NCBI GenBank assembly: GCA_027682925.1
Contig: JAQCYU010000048.1
Location: 1-10,800, forward strand
Length of the DNA: 10,800 nt
Source of the DNA: Coriobacteriaceae bacterium AF45-21
Lineage (GTDB): Bacteria > Actinomycetota > Coriobacteriia > Coriobacteriales > Coriobacteriaceae
Reading direction: 5' to 3'
This document shows positions 6,933-10,800 of the stretch, one piece after another (the first letter of the stretch is position 1; each line of letters opens with the position of its first letter). Made by a program: the position numbers and the translations under genes. The notes beneath the pieces are model-generated. The model was not told the DNA's origin and ran no database searches. It was given only the letters and a program-made list of their open reading frames with translations.

Positions 6933-8471
6933 CTATTCCGCATCGACCACGCGGAGCAGATATGCCACGCGCGTTGCGGCCGTGCACTTAAAACGCTCGT
7001 CCGCGCGAACTCCGGCGACCCACACCACGGCGCCCCCCGGCGCCGTCCTCACCATGGGCACGCCGGCGCGCTCGGAAACGGGAATGCGAGCCTCACCTAG
7101 CAAGTCGGATACTTTCTTGCTTCGACCACTCATCCCTAACGGGCACATCACGTCTCCCGGTGCGGGACCGTCCACCCACAGGCGCGCCAATCGCGCCTCG
7201 GCAGGGATCTCGCCACGCGAGCCCGCCAGGATCCGCTCACTATCGCTGTCGGCAAAACCCAGAGCAGCCGCGTCTACCAAAGCTGTCACTTCCCCGGCAG
7301 CTGCAAGCTCACGGGCGCGGCGCACGATATCGCATCCCGGCTCAACGGCCATCGGTTCTGTGACCAGCATACGTCCCCCGCCCAACGGCAAACGACCGGG
7401 TACGGTAACCCAGTCCGCGACCAGGCCCTCGCGAGCCGCCGGCGCCTTGAACGCCAGCATGCCAAACTCAATGCGTGCGTCAATCCCCGCCGGAAGCGTG
7501 ACCGAGCCGGCGCCCTCGGCAACGCAGGAAAGGACTCGCTCCACATGTCGCATCTCTGGACGAGCGTCCGGATCGATGCGCTTAATTGCCAGTCGCACGA
7601 TACGCCGCGCGATTACCACCTCGGCCGCAGCAAGGCGCCTGGCATCGAGCACCAGCGCGCCCGCCGCCTCCTTACGCAGGCAGCTTCGAAACGCCTGTGC
7701 CGAAAGCTGAGACAAAAACGCGTCCTCATCGCCTAAGATCTCGCAGGCGGCGCCAATCGTCTTGCAGACGCTCGCGTTGCGCTGCGCCACCACCGGCATC
7801 ACTCGATGGCGCACGTAGTTTCGCAGATACGAGATATCCTCATTGCTCTCGTCTTCACGCCACGGCTGACCATGTACCTGTAGATAGCCCACGAGCTCGC
7901 CATGAGTTAGGTCGAGCAAGGGACGCACCACGATATTCCTCCGGCGAGGAATGCTCGATAGGCCAGCGGGCCCTGAACCCTTAATCGCGTTCATCAAAAA
8001 CGTTTCCGCGCGATCCGAAGACGTGTGCGCGGTGCAGATACGAGCCGCCGTTCGCGGTGCCCCCGTCTGGGCGCAGAGCTCGCGAACATACCTCCGCGCC
8101 GCGGCATAGCGCACCTCGCGGGCCGCGGCCTCAATATTGCCCGACTCCCCATCAAAATAAGCGTGCTCCACGCACAGCGGTAAACCATATTTCGCGCAGA
8201 GCTCACGCACAAAGGCCTCGTCGCCATCGGACGCCTTGCCGCGCAGATGATGGTTTACATGCAGCACATGCAGGCGCTCGCGAGCAATGGGGGCAACACC
8301 GCGTCCGTCTTGGATATCCAGCTTTGATGTGCACGCCATAAGAAGCAGTGCCGTCGAGTCCGCGCCGCCTGATACCATGAGCACGACAGGAGCAGCCTGC
8401 TGCCTCGTTCGGGTCTCATCGACTGCCCCGGGCACGGCATGGTGTCCATAATGCTGTGATACCGTTGGCAT
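6933..8471 (-). CDS. tilS: tRNA(Ile)-lysidine synthetase
   Basis: TilS ligates lysine to C34 of the tRNA-Ile CAU anticodon using ATP, so that the tRNA reads AUA and is charged with isoleucine. It is essential in most bacteria. The 512-aa protein starts with about 28 extra residues, then the PP-loop ATPase signature SGGADS (34-39), HVNHHLRG, and SSDRAETFLMNAIKGSGPAGLSSIP, all typical of the N-terminal domain. The C-terminal domain ends with the hallmark GRSKKVSDLLGEARIPVSERAGVP, VVWVAGVRADERFK and TAATR segments. It is somewhat longer than the usual 430-470 aa. ATG 8471 is supported by AGGAGG 6 nt upstream. It heads the tilS-hpt-ftsH series and is divergent from the WalJ-type gene, with 48 nt between the two starts. 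Confidence 0.94.
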   Translation of the reverse strand: MPTVSQHYGHHAVPGAVDETRTRQQAAPVVLMVSGGADSTALLLMACTSKLDIQDGRGVAPIARERLHVLHVNHHLRGKASDGDEAFVRELCAKYGLPLCVEHAYFDGESGNIEAAAREVRYAAARRYVRELCAQTGAPRTAARICTAHTSSDRAETFLMNAIKGSGPAGLSSIPRRRNIVVRPLLDLTHGELVGYLQVHGQPWREDESNEDISYLRNYVRHRVMPVVAQRNASVCKTIGAACEILGDEDAFLSQLSAQAFRSCLRKEAAGALVLDARRLAAAEVVIARRIVRLAIKRIDPDARPEMRHVERVLSCVAEGAGSVTLPAGIDARIEFGMLAFKAPAAREGLVADWVTVPGRLPLGGGRMLVTEPMAVEPGCDIVRRARELAAAGEVTALVDAAALGFADSDSERILAGSRGEIPAEARLARLWVDGPAPGDVMCPLGMSGRSKKVSDLLGEARIPVSERAGVPMVRTAPGGAVVWVAGVRADERFKCTAATRVAYLLRVVDAE

Positions 8472-8499
8472 TCGCTTCCTCCTCTATTCGTCCGCACCC

Positions 8500-8505
8500 A
8501 TTGTA
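8500..8505 (-). promoter_or_regulatory. Candidate -10 element for tilS
   Basis: TACAAT on the minus strand lies 28 nt before the tilS ATG in the 48-nt divergent spacer, with the AGGAGG ribosome site between. No clear -35 is seen. The -35 region would fall inside the start of the divergent gene, so the two promoters must overlap. Confidence 0.3.
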
Positions 8506-8519
8506 TCCTTTGGAATCTT

Positions 8520-9329
8520 ATGTCTCGTCTGCACCTTCATATCCTCGGCAGTGGTTCTAAAGGCAACTGCGCACTCATCGAGGGCCCGCAGGGGCTCATT
8601 ATGGTCGATGACGGACTGTCTCGCCGCGAGACATTAAAGCGCATGGCAGAACTGGGGCTCTCGACAGACAACGTCTCGGCTCTTCTCATTACTCATGAGC
8701 ATAGCGATCACATCAAGGGCCTCGATGTCTGGTGCAAGCACTGGCACGGCCCCCTCTTTGCCAGCAGGGGCACTCTTTCGAACAAAGAAAATCTTTCGCA
8801 TCTGCCTGTCGAGGAATTCGATCCCGGTGACACCCTATCCATTGCCGGCATCCACGTGCAAACCTACTCAACATCACACGATGTCATCAATCCAGTCGGT
8901 TATCGATTCGACGCCCTCGATGATTCCATCGGCTTTGCCACCGACACCGGAGAGCTATCGAGCCAAGCCATGAACACCCTCAAAGATTGTCGAGTCCTCG
9001 CGCTCGAAAGCAACCACGATGTGACCATGCTGCGCGAGGGAGAATATCCCCGCTTTCTTCAGGAGCGCATCCTGTCTGCAAGGGGACACCTCTCCAACAG
9101 CCAAGCCGCCGAAGCCGCGCGCGAACTTGTTACAGATCGCACCGAACAGCTCATTGCCATGCATATCAGCCAAGATAACAATCGTCCGAGCCTTACCGTC
9201 AAAAGCTATGCCAAAGCTCTGGCCGCAACCCTGGATGACGAGGTCGGCAGCTCCGCAACCCTTCTCCAAGGATCGCGAAAACTCTCGATACGCCCTGCGA
9301 GTCAGTATCAGCCGGCAACCATTCAATAG
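8520..9329 (+). CDS. walJ: MBL-fold metallohydrolase, YycJ/WalJ family (putative exonuclease)
   Basis: A 269-aa metallo-beta-lactamase-fold protein. In order: LGSGSKGNC near the start (9-17), the metal motif THEHSDH (58-64), H120 in TSHD, D142 in ATDTG, ESNHD (163-167), RGHLSN (189-193) and MHISQDNN (214-221). This set, notably the HLSN and HISQ(D/E)NN ends, is characteristic of the YycJ/WalJ/VicX group. In Gram-positives that group often sits beside the walRK (yycFG) two-component genes and is thought to have 5'-3' DNA exonuclease activity in repair. No walRK genes are here, so only the family resemblance supports the name. All metal ligands are present. ATG 8520 starts exactly at the first beta-strand, but no good Shine-Dalgarno precedes it (only GGA), which may mean a very short or absent leader. 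It is a single-gene unit closed by a strong terminator. Confidence 0.88.
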   Translation: MSRLHLHILGSGSKGNCALIEGPQGLIMVDDGLSRRETLKRMAELGLSTDNVSALLITHEHSDHIKGLDVWCKHWHGPLFASRGTLSNKENLSHLPVEEFDPGDTLSIAGIHVQTYSTSHDVINPVGYRFDALDDSIGFATDTGELSSQAMNTLKDCRVLALESNHDVTMLREGEYPRFLQERILSARGHLSNSQAAEAARELVTDRTEQLIAMHISQDNNRPSLTVKSYAKALAATLDDEVGSSATLLQGSRKLSIRPASQYQPATIQ

Positions 9330-9337
9330 ACTGTCCT

Positions 9338-9388
9338 AGACAGCAAAAGGGGCCGAGAATCGCTTCCCAGCCCCTTTTGCTGTCTTTT
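9338..9388 (+). terminator. Rho-independent terminator after the WalJ-type gene
   Basis: A perfect 16-bp stem (9338-9353, AGACAGCAAAAGGGGC, with 9370-9385) closes a 16-nt loop and is followed by further T residues. It lies 8 nt after the stop codon. On the minus strand the same stem lacks a T run, but it may still help stop the convergent hsp20 transcript. Confidence 0.88.
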
Positions 9389-9411
9389 AATAGCGCAGAA
9401 CACCAACGAAG

Positions 9412-9843
9412 TTAGTCGATGGAGATCTTCGTAACGTTCTTCTTCTCGACGATCTTGGGAACCGTAACGGTCAGGATGCCGTCAGCGTACTTAGCCGAGA
9501 GGCCCTCGCTCGAAGCGTCCTTTAGATACACGCCACGCGTCGCGCTGTACGAGCTGAACTCCTTCTGCAGGAAGTTCTTGCCCTCGTTCTCCTCGTCTTC
9601 CTCGACATTCACGCTAATGGACAGACGGCCCTCGTTAAGCTCGACATCGATATCGTCCTTGGCGACACCGGTCAGATAGGCCTTGACCTCATAGCCGTCG
9701 CCCTTATCCTCAACGTCAACGGGAAACGCCTTGGAAGCAATCGAGTTGTTTGCAAGGTCGGTCATATCATCAAACAGATCGAACAGCGAGCTTGCAGAGG
9801 GGCGAACGCCAAAAACCGAACGATAAGGAACCATGCTTGCCAT
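9412..9843 (-). CDS. Hsp20/alpha-crystallin family small heat-shock protein
   Basis: A 143-aa ATP-independent holdase chaperone that would bind unfolding proteins and form oligomers in the cytosol. A short N-terminal arm (about 1-38, with FDLFDDM) precedes the alpha-crystallin domain (about 39-132), seen by FPVDVEDKGDGYEVKAYLTGV, DDIDVELNEGRLSISV and the signature GILTVTVPK (122-130). The C-terminal ISI (140-142) is the I-x-I oligomerisation motif. I chose ATG 9843 because AAAAGGAG lies 8 nt upstream and the family match begins there. The frame is open up to 9921, but the extra 26 residues look non-coding. The family is usually heat-inducible. The upstream AT-rich spacer has repeats but no full CIRCE or HAIR operator. 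It converges on the WalJ-type gene and diverges from the small membrane-anchored protein. Confidence 0.94.
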   Translation of the reverse strand: MASMVPYRSVFGVRPSASSLFDLFDDMTDLANNSIASKAFPVDVEDKGDGYEVKAYLTGVAKDDIDVELNEGRLSISVNVEEDEENEGKNFLQKEFSSYSATRGVYLKDASSEGLSAKYADGILTVTVPKIVEKKNVTKISID

Positions 9844-9900
9844 GTTTACCACTCCTTTTAGGACTGCCGAGCCATCTTCTAGGTGACTGGGACTTCTTTT

Positions 9901-9997
9901 GACGCTCTTATATATGCCCACACAGTGCTTATATATACATCGACTATAAAGTTTTTTGAGTCAAGTACTATAAGCATATCTAAGTGTGTATGACTCA
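9901..9997. promoter_or_regulatory. AT-rich divergent control region with repeats
   Basis: The 276-nt spacer between hsp20 and the divergent small gene is clearly AT-richer than its surroundings. CTTATATAT occurs at 9907-9915 and 9928-9936 (21 bp apart), and ACTATAA at 9943-9949 and 9967-9973 (24 bp apart). TGAGTCA (9957-9963) and TGACTCA (9991-9997) form an inverted pair. Minus-strand TATAGT hexamers (9943-9948, 9967-9972) are possible -10 boxes for hsp20, but no well-spaced -35 was found. The spacings, about two or more helical turns, suggest operator sites. Confidence 0.35.
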
Positions 9998-10020
9998 GGT
10001 TTTAGTAAGGTTAAGGTTCT

Positions 10021-10050
10021 TTGAACCAGAGCTTAAATAACGAGTATGTT
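10021..10050 (+). promoter_or_regulatory. Candidate promoter of the small membrane-anchored protein gene
   Basis: TTGAAC (10021-10026) and TATGTT (10045-10050) are separated by 18 bp, and each matches consensus at 4 of 6 positions. Transcription would start near 10057, leaving room for the leader ORF at 10079. This is a weak call. Confidence 0.25.
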
Positions 10051-10078
10051 CGCAGCTACAAATAACAAGGGGCTTACA

Positions 10079-10111
10079 ATGAGCGCGTACACGTTGTTGG
10101 TAACGAGCTAA
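10079..10111 (+). CDS. Possible 10-codon leader ORF (upstream ORF)
   Basis: ATG 10079 is preceded by AAGGGG (10067-10072) at a 6-nt spacing and encodes MSAYTLLVTS, then TAA. The stop codon overlaps the AAAGGG ribosome site (10110-10115) of the next gene, whose ATG is at 10120. This layout fits translational coupling or a leader peptide. The peptide is too short to show any function, and a chance ORF cannot be excluded. Confidence 0.35.
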   Translation: MSAYTLLVTS

Positions 10112-10119
10112 AGGGCATC

Positions 10120-10587
10120 ATGGACGACCAAAACCAGAACAAAATGTTTATGCCGACGCAGGGGGGAGATACTTCCACGCAGCCGCCACGGTTCCATCGC
10201 CCCCACATCTCGCAAGAGCCCATTAATGATGCAGAGCCCGAGTATGTGACGAGAAATCGATATCAAACGCTCGAGGATACCCAGACAGGACGTAAGCACA
10301 TGGGCGTCGCCTCGGGAGACCCTGTATATCTGAAAGACGCACCATTATCTAAAAACAGCGCAGCTAGTGAGGAGCCACTGAAAGTATCCGCCGCCAATCA
10401 ACAAAGAGGTCCTCGACCAAAGCAAACCTTGACGCATTCGGCTCGCTATCTCGAAACGCCAAAACAGGGAAAATCAATCTTCGTTTCGTCAAGTAAACGA
10501 CGCAAGCAGCATCGACTGACAATCCTGCTTTTAATCATTGTGGCCATAGCAGTTGCCCTTGTTATTCGATTTATTTTCTTTAAATAA
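10120..10587 (+). CDS. Hypothetical protein with a single C-terminal membrane anchor
   Basis: I do not recognise this 155-aa protein. Residues 1-125 are polar, rich in Gln, Pro, Asn, Ser and Thr, with no hydrophobic core and no Cys, and so probably disordered. A basic cluster KRRKQHR (126-132) precedes one strongly hydrophobic helix (about 133-149) and a short end RFIFFK. By the positive-inside rule the long N-terminal part faces the cytoplasm, making this a tail-anchored membrane protein. No signal peptide is present. AAAGGG (10110-10115) lies 4 nt before the ATG. Base composition is more AT-rich than the housekeeping genes to its left. It converges on the rRNA operon and diverges from hsp20. 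Coding status is well supported by the ribosome site and the clear domain-like composition; function is unknown. Confidence 0.72.
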   Translation: MDDQNQNKMFMPTQGGDTSTQPPRFHRPHISQEPINDAEPEYVTRNRYQTLEDTQTGRKHMGVASGDPVYLKDAPLSKNSAASEEPLKVSAANQQRGPRPKQTLTHSARYLETPKQGKSIFVSSSKRRKQHRLTILLLIIVAIAVALVIRFIFFK

Positions 10588-10647
10588 AAGCTCAATACCA
10601 AAAACAATAAGATCGTCTGATGTAATTCATTTACGCCCAATAAACGC

Positions 10648-10679
10648 AAAAAAGGGGGAGGCCGCGAGGCCTCCCCCTT
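10648..10679 (-). terminator. Terminator of the rRNA operon (possibly bidirectional)
   Basis: A perfect 10-bp stem (10654-10663, GGGGGAGGCC, with 10668-10677) closes a GCGA loop. On the minus strand it is followed by six T residues (10648-10653). It lies about 35 nt beyond the 5S rRNA end. On the plus strand it could also end the transcript of the small membrane-anchored gene, 60 nt downstream of its stop, but only TTCT follows there. Confidence 0.88.
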
Positions 10680-10708
10680 CTCAGTTCGATGACGGCTCGG
10701 TGCCGTCC

Positions 10709-10800
10709 ACCGGTCAGCGGCGCCCTGGCCTCCCACGGGCTGGCCCCGCAGTACTCTCGGCGCGATGGGGCTTAGCTTCCGGGTTCGGAACGGGACCGGG
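10709..10800 (-). rRNA. rrf: 5S ribosomal RNA, partial (3' part; 5' end outside the window)
   Basis: The minus strand reads CCCGGTCCCGTTCCGAACC, then GGAAGCTAAGCC, then GAGAGTACTGC and GTGGGAGGCCAGG, the conserved loop B/C, helix IV and helix V parts of bacterial 5S rRNA. About 90 nt are present, so roughly 25-30 nt of the 5' end lie to the right of the window. The exact 3' end is uncertain by a few bases because the partner strand of helix I is missing. It is probably the last gene of a 16S-23S-5S operon on the minus strand. Confidence 0.9.

Noticed and set aside
6784..7710. A 308-codon plus-strand open frame across the tilS 3' half
   Set aside because: It is antisense to tilS, with Ser/Arg/Ala low complexity and no ribosome site. 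TilS on the minus strand is clearly real.
9844..9921. N-terminal extension of Hsp20 to 9921
   Set aside because: The family match and a strong ribosome site point to ATG 9843. The extra 26 residues resemble leader sequence.
9915..9935. CIRCE operator for HrcA upstream of hsp20
   Set aside because: The minus strand has TAAGCACTG, matching 7 of 9 bases of one CIRCE half, but the second half 9 nt away does not match GAGTGCTAA.

Overview
The window looks like chromosomal DNA from a high-GC Gram-positive gut actinobacterium. Coriobacteriia, perhaps Collinsella, is my best guess. This rests on base composition, protein style and the G+C-rich 5S rRNA, and was not checked by any search. Most of the window is housekeeping DNA. 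I see no prophage, CRISPR array, integrase or insertion sequence, and no clear new multi-gene system.

Layout, left to right. A terminator-like hairpin from an unseen upstream gene (18-43) precedes a plus-strand RlmD/RumA-type 23S rRNA uracil-C5 methyltransferase (208-1654). Its reading frame breaks near 1042. A shared hairpin (1685-1710) separates it from a long minus-strand block, which in transcription order is tilS (8471-6933), hpt (6785-6237), ftsH (6235-4094), a terminator (4053-4080), a PLP-dependent aminotransferase (3904-2720) and a PHP-domain phosphoesterase (2554-1733). tilS-hpt-ftsH is a classic Gram-positive gene order linking tRNA-Ile lysidine modification, purine salvage and membrane proteolysis. 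A 62-nt palindrome (3964-4025), REP/REPIN-like in form, sits between the ftsH terminator and the aminotransferase.

Divergent from tilS is a plus-strand YycJ/WalJ-type metallo-beta-lactamase-fold nuclease (8520-9329), closed by a strong terminator. A minus-strand Hsp20 small heat-shock chaperone (9843-9412) diverges, across an AT-rich repeat-bearing spacer, from a small unrecognised plus-strand protein (10120-10587). That protein is predicted to be disordered with a C-terminal membrane anchor, and a 10-codon upstream ORF precedes it. At the right edge, the 3' part of a 5S rRNA gene and a strong terminator mark the end of a minus-strand rRNA operon that continues beyond the window.

The points most worth a second look are the frameshift in the methyltransferase, the palindrome at 3964-4025, the shared reading frame of tilS and hpt (fused genes in some Firmicutes), the leader ORF before the membrane-anchored protein, and the helically spaced repeats upstream of hsp20.
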